This document shows positions 12,613 through 25,904 of a DNA stretch of 64,000 nucleotides, in pieces. The position numbers were made by a program, and so were the translations under genes. Source of the DNA: Holothuria scabra (taxonomy: Eukaryota > Echinodermata > Holothuroidea > Aspidochirotida > Holothuriidae); assembly GCA_037179385.1 (NCBI GenBank), contig CM074179.1:73893719-73957718 (forward strand). Reading direction: 5' to 3'. The number at the start of each line of letters is the position of its first letter. Within the stretch, counting starts at the first letter, position 1. A model generated the notes under the pieces. It was not told the DNA's origin and ran no database searches. It was given only the letters and a program-made list of their open reading frames with translations.

Positions 12613-14154
12613 TGTCTGCCCCAGTGAACTTAACATGCCGTGACTAAGGGTAGGCCTACAAAAACTTTGCAAAAACTTTGTTTCTTAAACCTTGTCAATC
12701 ATTAATTCAGTCAAATATTTCCATGACGATGCCAACCGACAAAATTTCAACGTGTGGATTGTACTCTTATTAACAAATTTGAACAGCGCTCAATACGTAT
12801 ATGAAGATGTCAGTTGCATTCTATCTTTTCAACAACTTTTCAAACATCAAACCCAACTGGCACCTGCGTTGCAAGCCTGTGCTCTACCACTTCATCAAAC
12901 ACTGCTTAGACAGTGGACCTATAAATTTAGTGAGAAAATAAATAACCCTTACGGAAAATACGTGGCCCTATACCTAGCCCCATACCTAGCCCCACCAAGA
13001 CAATCATGGCTCACGTCATTGCAGCATTCCTTCTTCGGTGCAAAACAGTAAAGCGGTGGCCTAACACTTCGCTTAGAAGTTTGCCATTGAAACGCATCTT
13101 CTACCGTTTTGATTGCATGCGAACAGGAGAATATTCCTAAAAAGGAATAGAATGGACCAAAGACTGGAAGTAACGATTTCTCTTGTGGAATGGTGATCAT
13201 GAATTTTCTTTGGTCCAAATCTGCGCTTCCTTTATCGTGTATACTGTGGCTAAACTGGATACAGGCTGTTATAAATATGGCCTTTGCCCTAATAAAGTAA
13301 AGTCTAATAGGTTGTTGCCCATAGTCTCATTGATTCCCTGCCCCGTTAGTGCCCCGCTAACTAAATCATGGGTTCTCGTCCACCCTTGACCCCAACCTTA
13401 ACCCCCAATGCGTTTTTGGTTTTTCTACCAGGAAGGTGATATAAAAAATTGTATTACACATAACTAATTTTTTCAACTGACACTGTACAAGGAACAACTT
13501 TAAGTTAGAAATCTCGTTTTTGCCAGATCTGTAATACACTTCAACACTGGAGAACAGTTTCAGTACATCTATGACCTCTAGAAATGAATACTGGAACCAA
13601 TTTACACTCACTTTAACTTTGAAAGTGTGACCCCTCATGAAGTCGAAAATGACCTTTCTTGTTGATTGCTAAGCTGCTTGTAAGTAGCGACTTAGAAATC
13701 CTTATGCAGTAACGTTTTTCCTTCAATACATATGGACACGACCAGGGGAGTACTTTTGAAGGGGGGGGGGGGGAGCATGAGTTTCGTGCTACCTTTCTTC
13801 ATTTTTCCTTCTTTTGGGGGTGGTCGCCCCCATGTCACCCCCATTGCTGCCTCCGCGCACCGCAAAGTACAAAATGATCAGAAATCTCCAAATATGAATA
13901 ATAAATATGTTACCATGAATCGGTTAAAGAAAAAGTGTTTTAGGTAGTTTACGTCCTATACGATTTGTATACAGTGGATGACTCAATATACTCCATAATA
14001 CACGTCAATATACACTGCGATTGGGCGAACGTATAAGAAAGCTAACCATGCGCATTCTACAATCATTTTGATTTTTCATGAAAAATTTACAGCGACTAAA
14101 TTTGTGAAATACCTGTGAAATTGAAATCACGCCATTTTTTTTAAGACCCAGATT
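12613..14154. other. Intergenic, no gene seen
   Basis: A 119-codon frame at 12692-13051 has no recognisable domain and overlaps an opposite-strand frame. A G13 run at 13761-13773 and a C-rich patch near 13825 suggest another eroded transposon end. Confidence 0.45.
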
Positions 14155-16018
14155 CAGGGTTGGGGCCAGGATTTGCCCGACAGGGGGGCCAGAATTTCAA
14201 GTCCCCGACATATCCACAAAGTCGATGTTATGTCCAGGTGGAATGAAACTTGGCAGATTTTTTAGGCGCGAGGATCGCGCCGAAATTTTGGGCTTTCTTT
14301 TTAACATATACTTTTATCTGGACTTTATTCGAAGCAAAAATTAAAATTTTTGAAAGGAATTTGGCTTTTTTTCATAAAAAAAAAGTTCAGGTGTTTATTA
14401 AAGAATCGGTCCTTTCGTAAGGGAAAAATCAAAAACGTTATATGGGCGAAAGCTGAAATTCTTTTGAGGTTACACATTAAATCATACTAGACCTACGTAC
14501 CAAGGCTTCAAGACGAGACCAGGTATTTGCCCGGAAAGTTTTTCCCTTCTTTTGAACGAAGATTTGAAAATTAAGGGCTTATTATATTGGAGAAATTTTT
14601 GGCTTTAATGAAAGAAAATTTGGTTCATTGGTAAATTTATAATAAAAAATTTGTTTATTTCATTAAGTGATATGCCTTTCAAGAGCAAAATTAGGTAGAC
14701 TTATACCGTTTGATTAACAGAGTTGGCTTTGATTATTTATTGTACAGAGCATCCATCGAAACTGAAAAATTTTGCCACTTTGAACAATCGAAAGCTGATA
14801 TTGGAGAAAAGATGTGATCTTTATGCCAGTTTTGGGGTTTTATGGAAAAATCTGACGTACTCATGAGAAAAGTCAAGTAGAGGTGATCTGTAGTTTTGTT
14901 GAGGTTACTGAATAACATCATGCAGATTCAGGCCCTCGGGCAATATCGGAACATTCTCCAGAGAAAAATAGTTTGGCTTCGCATGTATTTGAAGTTTTAT
15001 ATTTTATTTGTTGTCATAGGCGTACGGGAGCGTTTCAGTTTGGGAGGGGCAGAATTTTTTTTTGTCTAAAGAAATGTAATCCTGCACGAAAGACTATCAA
15101 GTCGAGTGCACAGAGTTTTTTGAAAAAATTGATAACCTCCAGACATCAGGAAATGGCATTTCCCTAAAGAAGTCATTACTTTGAGATTTCTTTCGCAATA
15201 AAATTTTCATTTCATAATACTGCCCCAAAACGAAGAATAATTTTAAGCATGCATTCTTCGAAAAAGTAATCTGTTCGACCAAAACACTGTATCTAAACGG
15301 AGCGCCACCATCAGTTGGCGCGGAGCGTACAGAAAATTGTAAAAAATTTAGCCCCTCAGACAGCCGGAATGGCCCTAAGGATAGTTCGGAATTGTGAGTT
15401 TCCTTCAAGAATATGGTCTTAGAGTAAGCAAACTCAAGAAGGTTGCCCGAGTGACTGAAGTTTATCAGGTCCACATCTTTTATGGTGGGTTTGTTGATGA
15501 AGGTTCCCCGACGAAATTGGATTTTCTCAACAACAGGGGTTGGGTAGCCGTCCCCGACGGGGACACGTCCCCAAAGGCGCACACTGATTGAAAATGGGAT
15601 AAATGATAACAGACCTAGTAAGAAGTGATTAAAGCCGATTCAGATATGCATTAAAATGCGTTAAAAGGGGAAAAACTACTTCTTAAAGAAAAATCATGAT
15701 CATCCATATAGTAACTCCAGTCCTTTACGTTTTTCATGTTTAGGCCTCTCCGAAAAAAATGCAGTCCTTCCCCGACGGGGAATGAGATAGGACAAGGTAC
15801 CTGGAATGAGGTATAACAAAGCTAAGAAGTGATTTAAAATCGATTCCGATATGTATTAAAATATCATCACAAAACAAAGACTATGTTCTAGGTCGCCCAT
15901 GCAATAACTTCAGTGCTTGTAGGGCTGTTTATTATTATTTTTTTATTTTTAGGCCTTCCCAAAGAAACCGCCGACATTCCCCGCTAACCCCCCTTCCTTC
16001 CCGCTGGCGCCACCCCTG
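14155..16018. mobile_element. hAT-type element, copy A
   Basis: The left end reads CAGGGTTGGGGCCAGGATTT and the right end (16001-16018) reads CCGCTGGCGCCACCCCTG. This is the reverse complement of the intact left end of copy B (CAGGGGTGGCGCCAGC at 18040). The flanks CCCAGATT and CCCATATG match at 6 of 8 positions, as in a decayed 8-bp duplication. The interior is collinear with copy B. It includes an inner hAT-like end, CATAGGCGTACGGGAG (about 15016), and the GCGCCACCATCAGTTGGCGC motif (15302-15321). Open frames up to 161 codons show no transposase motifs. Confidence 0.75.
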
Positions 16019-18039
16019 CCCATATGGCTCCTCGAAATCTCCAGGGTCTTGCCACGAATTCTGGTTATGTGTGGTTTGGGGGATAGCCTTTCCCTGTCAT
16101 GTACGTGAATGCATATGGTAACAACATTTGGTCAATTAAGAATTGCAAAAAACGTAGACAAGCATATATGGAGGCTGTACCTGTTTAGGCTGCAGTACAT
16201 GTGAATGATAACGTTTGAACACTAAGAATTGCAAAGTCAGGTGACCAAAGCGAGATTGTTTGACTTGATCATGAGAAAACTAGAGGACCGGCAGAATGGT
16301 ACCAAATTCATGGGATGGCATTTGAATAAAAATGTTAGTGAAACTATTAATGAAAACAATTTAAATAACTTACTTTCTATGGGTGAAAAAACACTCTGTT
16401 CCTTATCAGGTGTGGGTATTACAGTTTAGTCTTTAGTAGGGTAAAATGTGGGGGAGGGGGAAACCATAGCTTCCCACTGTTTTAAAAGTGCACCTTCCCC
16501 CGTTTTGTGTGCAATGCTTAACCCTAATTCGTAGGTATCCCTAACACGCCCGGGGACTAATAAGACGGGTGACAGATAAGAAGAAACAATGAAATGGAGA
16601 ATGAGAAGGGGACTAATGAGACGAATCAGGTTAAATGGGGAGGGAGACTAACTAGTCGATTGAGTGGTACGTGCCTTTATTAACTCACCCTTTCCTCTCG
16701 TTTACCGAATTTGGTACTAGAACTATTATAACTAAGGTCTAATCATAGCTGTGAAAACGAAGAAATACCCTGGTCACTTAATTTGTGATTCATTTTGATG
16801 GAAAATAATGCTACATTGGTATAACGTTTGTGTACTTTTGTGTAAAGTATCCATCTATGCCATTATTATTTCAACAGACATTGCGCAGTCTTTCGAATAC
16901 GACTATATGCTGTAGTGAATACCCCGACAGCCCGAGCAACGCCCAATGTAAGTAAGCAATATTTATAGACCTACAGAAAATATGGAATTTATACACGGAA
17001 AACGGCATCCTCCATAAAACATATCATTACTATATTAACAATGTTGTACGGAGGAGAGAATATACACACATAGTATATACAAAAATGCATCATATTGCGT
17101 GTATAGGTGTTCGATATGGTGTTTATACATAGCCTATACTTATATACTGTAGTCCTACCTTACGGCTGAAAAAATTGGCAAAGATGGGAACAGGGGGGAT
17201 TACACCCAAGGCGATAAGGAAATGTTTGTGTAACTGCATGGGGTGAGTAGCATGTCGAATGCAAGTAGACACAACACATTAATGGAAAGAAGTAATGGAG
17301 AAACGTTATTGGCAATAGTAGTTCAACATGTCAAATGGATTGCCAAAACTAGTTTTTTAATGTTAGCTTTTTCCACACTGACAGATAAAACAAAATTTTA
17401 GGAAAATACTAGGCCTTAATTTTACAGCAAAGGTGTTAGTTTTTAGTGTATATGAAATCTCAAGATTGGTTTCGGCAAAACACCCTTGGCATAGTAATTA
17501 AATAGGGTCACGGATTCAAAGCTTGGGGTACAGGGAGCGCTGAAAACAAAGTCACTTGTAAACGTCACTTTAATCATTTTTACGTTTTACAAAAGGAAAG
17601 ATGGACAAACTGCTAGTAAGAATTGAATAAGGGACTTCAGCCAGTATTACCCGAGAAAAGGGCTGTCGCTAACATCTTTAATTGAATTGCAACATTTAAT
17701 CTCTTTTACAACCAACCTTACTCTACTGAGGAAACAGTCTTTGAAGGGGTCAAACCCCTATAACTTTACTGGTCTAAAGATACCTGAACAGGAAGTTCTG
17801 TGATAGATTCTGGATGGAGAGTGCCCAATTGAACTTTATGGCAGTACTAGCTATTAGTAGTAGTCGTTTCTACCGTCATGACCTCCATTGGTTCCTTTAA
17901 AGTTAAAATAACGGTTTGAAATAGGCGAGCCTGCAGTTCGTTTTGGGGGGGGGGGGGGTAGCAACATGCATAGGATAAATAAACTGAGATCAACAAAAAG
18001 AGTACATCGTTACTCGGTTTATTTATCCTATGCCTTTCC
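16019..18039. other. Intergenic, no gene seen
   Basis: AT-rich sequence with a G14 run at 17945-17958. A short frame at 16229-16429 is not supported by splice sites or motifs. Confidence 0.45.
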
Positions 18040-21000
18040 CAGGGGTGGCGCCAGCATTTGCCCGACAGGGGGCCAGAATTTCAAGGACCCGACATATCCA
18101 CAAATTCGATGTTTTGTCCCGGTGGAACGAAACTTGCCAGAATAGTTAAGCGCGCCGAAATTTTGGTCTTTATTTGAAGAAAAAATTAAAAATTTTGAAA
18201 GAAATTTGGCTTTTGTTATAAAAAGATTTAGGTGTTTATTGAAACATCTGTCCTTCATAAGGGTAAAATCAAAAACGTTACATGGGCGAAAGCTGAAATT
18301 CTTTGGAGTTACACATTAAATCGTACTAGACCTACGTAATAAGGCTTCAAGACGAGACCAGAAATTTGCCCGGAAAGTTTTTCCCTAGTTTTGAACGAAG
18401 ATATTTTATTTATTTTTTTATTTTATTGGAGAAATTTTTGGTATAGTGAAAAAAGAATTTGGTTTATTGGTAAATTCATACCAAAAAACTTGTTTCTTCC
18501 CATTAAGTGATATGCCTTTCAAGAGCAAAATTAGGTAGTTTGCCGGGTGACTAACAGAGTCGGCTTTGGTTATTTATTGTACAGAGCATCCAGCGAAATT
18601 GGAAAACTTTGACACTTTCAACAATCTACAGATTTTGGAGAAAAAATGTAATTTTTATGACAGTTTTGGAGTTTTATGTAAGAATCTGACGTTCTTATGA
18701 GAAAAATCATGAAGGGGGTAATCTGTTGTTTTGCTGGGGTTACTGAATAACATCATGAAGATTCAGGCTCTCGGACCATATTGGAACATTCTCCCGACGA
18801 AAAAAAGTTTGGCTTCGCATGTGTTTGAAACTTTATATTTTATTTATTGTCATAGGCGTACGGGAGCGTTTCAGTTTGGGAGGGGCAGAATTGTTTTTTG
18901 TCCAAATAAATGTAATCCTGCACGAAAGACTGTCTAAGTCGAGTGCACAGAGTTTTTTGAAAAATTGATAACCTCCAGACATCAGGAAATTGTATTTCCC
19001 GGGATCGTTACCAGAATAAAAGAAGTCATTACTTTTAGATTTCTTTCGCAATAAAATTTTCACTACATAAAACTGCCCCGAAACGTAGAATAATTTGAAG
19101 CACGCATTGTTCTAAAATGTAATCTGTTCGTCCAAAACAGCATATCTACGCGGCGCACCACCATCAGTTGACGGAATGGCATTTTCCAGACTTTTAACTA
19201 GAAATGTGTCGTCGTTATTTTGAGCTTATCTTAAAAACCCAACCTGCTGAATGATCAGAAAAGTACCAGTAAAAGGTACCACTACAAGTAAATGTAATGG
19301 TCTTGGCTCTTTTCGGGGCGAAACTAGGCAACGGAATTGAAAACATACTATAATGTTTTTGACTGTATGAAGAATCTTCGTTAAATTCAATTCCAAGGTC
19401 CCAAAAATACATGGAATTTTAACGTGACATGCCGATTTCTAGACTTCCAACGTATTTGAAAATATGGCACGTGTGCCTTCAAATAAATTCTCAGTCAGAC
19501 TTATGTCTGTACGTGGGAGATATTCTCACACCACTGTTAATTATTATGTGTAGCTGAAAACGACGTTGCCGATATTCATTACTGTTGTGAAAATTAGGTT
19601 GTCCGGGCAGGACAGATGGCAGACCATTGGGTACTGCATGCACATGGAAAGCGTCTCGTCCGTTTTTGTAAGGATGATTCGGAATTGTGAGTTTCCTTCA
19701 AGAATATGGTCCTCTAGTAAGCAAAATCAAGAAGGTCGCGAGAGTGACTGAAATTTATCAGGCCCACATCTTTTACCGTGGGTTTGGTGATGAAGGTTCC
19801 CCGACGAAATTGGATTTTCTCAACAACAGGGGTTGGGTAGCCCTCCCCAAAGGGGGCTTGACCGTGCGCGCACGGATTTAAAATGAGATGAGGGATAACC
19901 GTGACAGACCTTGAAAGAAGTGATTAAAACCGATTCAGATATGCAATAATATAGCGTTAAAAAGGAAAAAAACTACTTCTTAAAGAAAAAACACATGATC
20001 ATCCATCCCCAGGGTTAAATTCCATTCGAAACCATTTGGAAAAGTTGAATGGTTCCGAATGGTTCTGAATGGACCCGAATGGACCTGAATGGTCTTAAAT
20101 GGATTTCAAATGGTATATGAATGGAAATGTACATCTGAATGGTTTTCTGATTGCATACCTGAATGGAATGCAAATGGTTCGCGAATGGTTTTGGTGTTCG
20201 CAAATGGTTCCAAATGGTTCAAACTGGAAACCATTCAGGGAATTGTATATATTATGTACATCAATGGAACATGTCCAGTTCAACATGCATGTACATGATG
20301 CAAATGGTCGAGTTGTCTGTTGGTGTAAGCCTACCTGTTGCAAATTCATTTGAAAGGATATGTAAAGCTCAATGAAACAAATAAGTTATAAACAACTGGA
20401 TTTGATACATCTCTCACAATTTGTACACAGGTACAATTGAAGATGTATAGACAGGAAAGTAAGAAACTTTGTATTAACCTAAACCAGTTTAGATTCTTCT
20501 CAGCCTGAATATTTCCCTGATCATTTCCCCAGGCACATTTTATTTATAGGAATTTTGGAGGGGGCGGGGCACACTTATCAAATTTTGTGGGGCTCAAATG
20601 AATTGGGGGTTACAGTAAAGCCGTGCATAGCAACTCGAGTAGGCAGCAACCGCACCCCTGGATTTCCCTGAAAATTTTTAGCTTCAGTTTTCCCAAACAG
20701 TGTAACCCCCTCCCCTACCTTGGAAATGATACACAGAGATACTGTAATGCACGGCACCGATATCAGCTGAAACAGGAAATTCTTCTTGCCATTCCAATAC
20801 CCGACCCACACCCGAGACCTCTTGACTCCCTTCTCCACTCCACTTTCTGGCACTTTCTTAGCCCGTGCTCGATATCCTCGTATACCCCAACAACACTTTG
20901 AAATTCTGTAGTTGTAGCTTTGCAGCCTGGTATCATCTACAGTCCAGAGGCACAACCTCCTCAATTATTGTACTCATTTCTTCTCTCCATTTTCTCCATA

Positions 21001-24000
21001 CACAATTCCAATCCCCCTCCCCATCATGCTGATGCATATCTTTGTTGCCTTTCAAGTTGCTCATCCGTATGATAACCGTGACACTGAACAGGATCAAAGT
21101 ACAATACAATGCTGGTTTGAATGGAGCTATTACGTAATAGCTTGGCATGCACACAAAGCATGATACAGCACTGCACCATACAAAGCTCACAGATGCTGTA
21201 CACCCATGTGTACATCACATGCACAGTACAATGTAACAAAATAGGCGCGGGCACAGCTAGTACAAGAGCTACAGTACTGTACTTACACTACAGAGAGTGC
21301 TATGCAGTGGTGTGCAGGTGTCATGAATTCAAGAAACGTGAAGTGAAAGGGCAAGACTGCTTTCCTTAGAGGACTTTCATGACATGCTGAAGCACAGTAA
21401 GTAAAGGAACATGTTTTTAAACTATTGCACCAGAGAGACCAATAAGCAATGAACAAATGTTAGTGAAAATTAAGAGCAAAAGACTGCATCAATTAATGGG
21501 TGCTGCTGTGTTAACAGTCAGGCCTAATGTTTATAGGCCCTAGTATAGTAGTAGTAGTAGCGGTTCCACAAGACAATTCGTAGCACTAACTTAGTACTGT
21601 AGTAGTATACAAAGACAAACGTTAATTTATGAAGCAGACCGTTTTACTGGGGGGTGGACATTTTATAGCCTACAAGGAGAAGAGGGATGGACATATTATA
21701 TGCAAATAATACACGCAAAACCCTCTACAAAGACAACCAAGCTTAATTTTATTGGATCCAAGTTCATTAACCAAATTTAGGGTTTTGAAAAGTCATAGGC
21801 TTATTACTGGCCTCAGCCTAGTCATACTAAAAATAGTTGACCCCAGATCATGGTAAAATTTGAAGTTGGAGTAAAATGTTTTTTTCTTTTCTTTTGGAGG
21901 GGGGGTGGGTGGGGGTTGGTTATGAAGACTGTCTCTTTCCTTTTGGGTGCTGACTCAAAACTAACAGGATGGAAAAGGAATTGCTTTTTGCATGTTTCCA
22001 TCTTTTTCTGTAAGTAGTAAAGTTCTGTAGCATCGGGCCTAAATAATAAACAGGTACACAATTTGTTGCAGGCCTAGGCCTATTTTTATTTGTGTGCGTA
22101 TGATAAATAAATAGTTTTTGAATTCAACTAAGTCTCCATATATGGCCTTTAGCAAAATCTGACTGCAGGCCTTGGCCTATACCACAGTCCCATACAAACA
22201 GACGCTGTCTTTAAAAAAACAAAAGCAGTCACCCCAACTTGAAGTAGTGTAGTAGACTGTCTCGTTCCATGATTGGCTGTTTAGAGTTATGTGACAACAT
22301 TGTTTCTCTTCAAATATGAAATTTACTGCTTGGTTTACCCAGAATATGCAATATTGAAGTCTAAAAATATGATGAAACTAAGATACAGTACTTTGAAGAT
22401 AAGAACAAAATTGTGATGCTTAGTTGTTGTTTTAAATAAATTGGGGGGGGGGGGGACTGTTCTTGACCTTAAAAGCTTAAGTTTTCTTTTATCAAGAACA
22501 TTTTACCCTTTAAAACCAATTTTGTTGTACAACTTTTTATATACTTTTAAAATTTTATTTTTCATTTCCCAAACAGAATGACATCATAGTGAAACTGTCT
22601 CCTGCTTGTCCTGCACAGCTGATGGAGTTATTTTTCAGTGTCTTAAATACTTTTCATTGATGTCTGGACTGCTGTGTACCATGTAGCAGAGTCAAGCATA
22701 ATCATTTTAGTGAGTGAGGAAATTGTACTGCATACTGTACATGGAGCCATGGACTGAACAAGTTATCCTGCTATTGAACTGTGACACCAATGTACTGGTA
22801 ACCTTTTATGGCCTGCTTCCTTTTGAATAGCGATTTTCTTGTTTAAAACTACAAAGCCTGTTTTCGTTATCACATAATATGAGCAGTCCTTATTGTTGAA
22901 TTATAACATATCCATGACATGCAGGCTACTGTACCTTTTGATGTTCTTGCTGTGGAGTGAGAATGAGTCCTGAGGTTGGAGAACTACAGAAAAGTGTTGA
23001 AGTAGATACTGTAAAGCAGTTACAGGACAACTTATGAGAGGCATCTTTGAATTGACCACAACACTCAAAAAGATATTTGCTACAGATGCCTACGGACCAG
23101 TACCAATTTACAAAGGAAATCCTGGTGTCCTAGTTTTTGTGCCTCATTTATTGTAATCTGATAAATTGAACGGTATTGTTTAAACTGTCAGGATGATGTA
23201 ATTAAGAAGTGTTGAATCCTTGGTGTGGAATATTTCCTTTACTCAGGAGTAAACGGGAGGATCGGACGAAGAATACAGCCATTGGATTTGGAAACAAAAT
23301 AAATTTTCCCCTTCGTGGACCTTTCATGTGCCCTGTGTGCAGCCTCTAAAGGCATTTAATTGTGTTAAAACATCTTACTTTTTCAACTTGGATAACCATG
23401 AGAAAAGTTTTTCATGGACCAAACAGTTACCAAAGTTTGTTTTATTTGGGAAATGTGAGAAGACTGAAGCCTACTCTATGATTTTTCATGAAATGCATTT
23501 TACCATGGAAATCCCAATTATTTTAACTGTAAATGTGAAATAACTGGTGCTTAAAGTTACAGTATAAAATACTTGATGGACCATTTTAATATTTTGACCG
23601 AACTTTGTTTTAATTTGAAAGTCCGAAGTTTTTTTTTACTGTGGACAAAGCATTCTCGTCGATAATTTTTCTACTTTTTCTTCCTTGGAAAGAAAACCTA
23701 CAGTGTGATTTTTTTCATTCCTTCGGTTTACTGAAAGGTGTACCCTACATTTGAATTACAACGAGCTATATTTTTTGTCTATATTGTGTGTTTGCATATG
23801 AATGTGTATTACATGATTTTGGACACCATGAACTGTTTTTACATGCGTTTAAGTTTGTAACAAACTTGCCAAGTATCAATTGACTTTTGAATTTGAGTGA
23901 AGTTGTACTCATATGGACTAGTTATGTTGTTCTTCATTTACCTTGTAAGTATCAGATCTCACCCATTACATGTAATATCCTTCAACTGGGTTGCCAGCTC

Positions 24001-24709
24001 TGCATGATGTGCAATCCATTATTACTGTTCTGTAAGCTTAACAGAATGCCATCAGGGGATAATAAATGTACACTCTGTTGCTACTATAGTTGAATTCTTA
24101 TATTGTTTTAATTAATTTTGGTTTAACAGCAACTGTGCAGTATTTTCCATCTCAAACTTGCACACAGAAACCATTGCAGACCATTTGTGGGTGGTTTCCT
24201 GTTTAAATTATTTAAAACTGTTGAGATGCATAACATGATGAACCATTCACAAACCATTTGTGAATGGTTCCAGTCATTACATTCAAAAACCATTTGCATG
24301 CCAGACCATTTGAAGACCATTTGCAAATGGTACCATTCAACATCATTTGGGACCAGTTGTTCCATTTAAAGACCATTTGCACACCAGACCATTTGAAGAC
24401 CATTCGCAAATGGTACCATTCAACACCATTCGGGACCAGTTAAAAACCATTTGCGCACCAGACCATTCGCAGACCATTTGCAAATGGAACCATTCGGGAC
24501 CATTCAGGACCATTCAGAACTGTCCAAAAATACAGTGTGAAAAATACCATTCGGAACCATTCAGACCATTCGCGAATGGTTTCAAATGGAATTTAACCCT
24601 GGGTCTAGTAACTTCAGTCCTTTACGTTTTTTCATGTTTAGGCCTCCCCGAAAAAATTGCCGTCCCTCCCCGGCGGGGGAGGAGATAGGACAAGGTACAT
24701 GTAATGTAT
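18040..24709. mobile_element. hAT-type element, copy B, split by an insertion
   Basis: It starts with CAGGGGTGGCGCCAGC, is collinear with copy A to about 20007, and resumes at 24604 (CTAGTAACTTCAGTCC, as in copy A at about 15710) to roughly 24709. Relative to copy A it has about 500 extra bases (about 19190-19680), so copy A is deleted there or copy B has a further insert. The 3' third is missing. The copy breaks off next to the repeat array at 24719. Confidence 0.75.
20008..24603. mobile_element. 4.6-kb TIR element with AATGG-rich ends
   Basis: The left end CCCAGGGTTAAATTCCATTC and the right end are inverted repeats: the last ~28 bases before 24603 read, reversed, CCCAGGGTTAAATTCCATTT. The uninterrupted copy A shows the empty site, CCATATAGTAAC, where copy B has CCATC | element | TCTAGTAAC. 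This suggests a 2-bp TC duplication. Both ends carry long arrays of GAATGG/AAATGG (20040-20330) or the inverted CCATTC/CCATTTG (24160-24590). The interior of about 3.8 kb shows no transposase frame. A superfamily cannot be assigned from what is visible. Confidence 0.75.
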
Positions 24710-24718
24710 GGCGAGCAA

Positions 24719-25560
24719 TATGGCGAGCAATCGGTATCAAATCATGGGGAATTGACACATACCAATTTAAATCGACACCTACCAATTTAAATTGACACAT
24801 ACCAATTTAAATCAACATATACCAATTTAAATCGGCACATACCAATTTAAACTGACACATACCAGTTTAAACTGACACATACCGATTTAACTTCGAGAAA
24901 TGCCAATTTTAACTGACACATACCAATTTAAATCGGTATATACCAGTTTAAATCGACACCTACCAATTTACCTCATTAACATATTTGATACCCCGATTTC
25001 GCAACCCCAGCCAAACACATGCTCTTTGCAATCCGCCAAGGCCTCACCACCTCTTTGTACGCATTTAGCCACTGTGTAATGCCCATTGCTGTCATGCTCT
25101 GTTAAGTTTGGTAAGTTGTTCTCAATGAGCGCACATGTCAGTCAGTAGGCCTTAGTTAGATGATGTTGCTGTACATATCACTCCGGTTTCTTACCAATTG
25201 GTTTAAGTCGGGTAGACCTTTTGTCCAGTCGTGGTTCCCTAGCTTGTTTTCAGTACTCCATTGATAACGCTGAGCACGAAGCACAACAACAATAGATTCC
25301 ATTTTTTAACTCTTTCATTTCATTGGGGTGGTGAGGCCTTAGCGGATTGCAAAGAGCACGTGTTTTGCGGAGGTTGCGAAATCGGGATATCAAATATGTT
25401 AATGAGGTAAATCGGTAGGTTTCAATTTAAACTGGTATGTGTCGATTTAAACTGGTATATGTCAGATTAAATCGGTATGTGTCAGTTTAAACTGGTATGT
25501 GTCAGTTTAAATTGGACTGTGCCGATTTAAATTGGTATATGTCGATTTAAAGGGCAGCAG
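24719..25560. repeat. Left terminal array with internal palindrome
   Basis: A 12-bp direct duplication, TATGGCGAGCAA (24707-24718 and 24719-24730), is followed by TCGGTATCAAATCATGGGG. About eleven degenerate units of the type TGACACATACCAATTTAAAT follow, to about 24975. The same units run in inverted orientation at 25415-25555. The stretch between them is itself a palindrome whose arms are 24966-25048 and 25333-25414 (CTCATTAACATATTTGATA against its complement). The outer end is matched, inverted, by 39085-39224. Confidence 0.85.
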
Positions 25561-25624
25561 TATTCCCCCCAAAAAGAAGCTCGATAATGGATCATACGAG
25601 TTTTCCATTGACTGAATACTTCTT

Positions 25625-25700
25625 TGACGTCATTCATGATTGACAGTTAGTCTCCGTCTCAATTCAAAACGAAGGCTATACTGATTGGTGGATATTGGTC
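25625..25700 (+). promoter_or_regulatory. Possible promoter elements
   Basis: A consensus CRE, TGACGTCA (25625-25632), is followed by two inverted CCAAT boxes (ATTGGT at 25684 and about 25695) and a CACATG E-box. They lie 200-280 bases upstream of the first ATG of the gene model that follows. No TATA box is obvious. Confidence 0.35.
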
Positions 25701-25904
25701 ACATGATATTGTTTACAAATGTTCAAACGCACGGTGGTATGTACTGTACACACACATATACTCATACACAATCTCAACGGTACGTCGTTATATTACAGTA
25801 CACTGCACTGCAGTACTGCAGAACAGCAGTCAGTTTACATTGCATTAATTGAACGCAAAATATTCGTGGAAGCAAGTTACCACACAAACAGAACGTAAAA
25901 TAAC

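Noticed and set aside
15097..15582. 161-codon minus-strand frame inside hAT copy A
   Set aside because: It reads antisense through transposon sequence, is broken in copy B and has no transposase signature.
20089..20375. Several overlapping open frames on both strands
   Set aside because: Open only because the AATGG repeat lacks stops in most frames.
24745..24975. CRISPR-like repeat array
   Set aside because: The units are contiguous and degenerate with no unique spacers, and the setting is eukaryotic.
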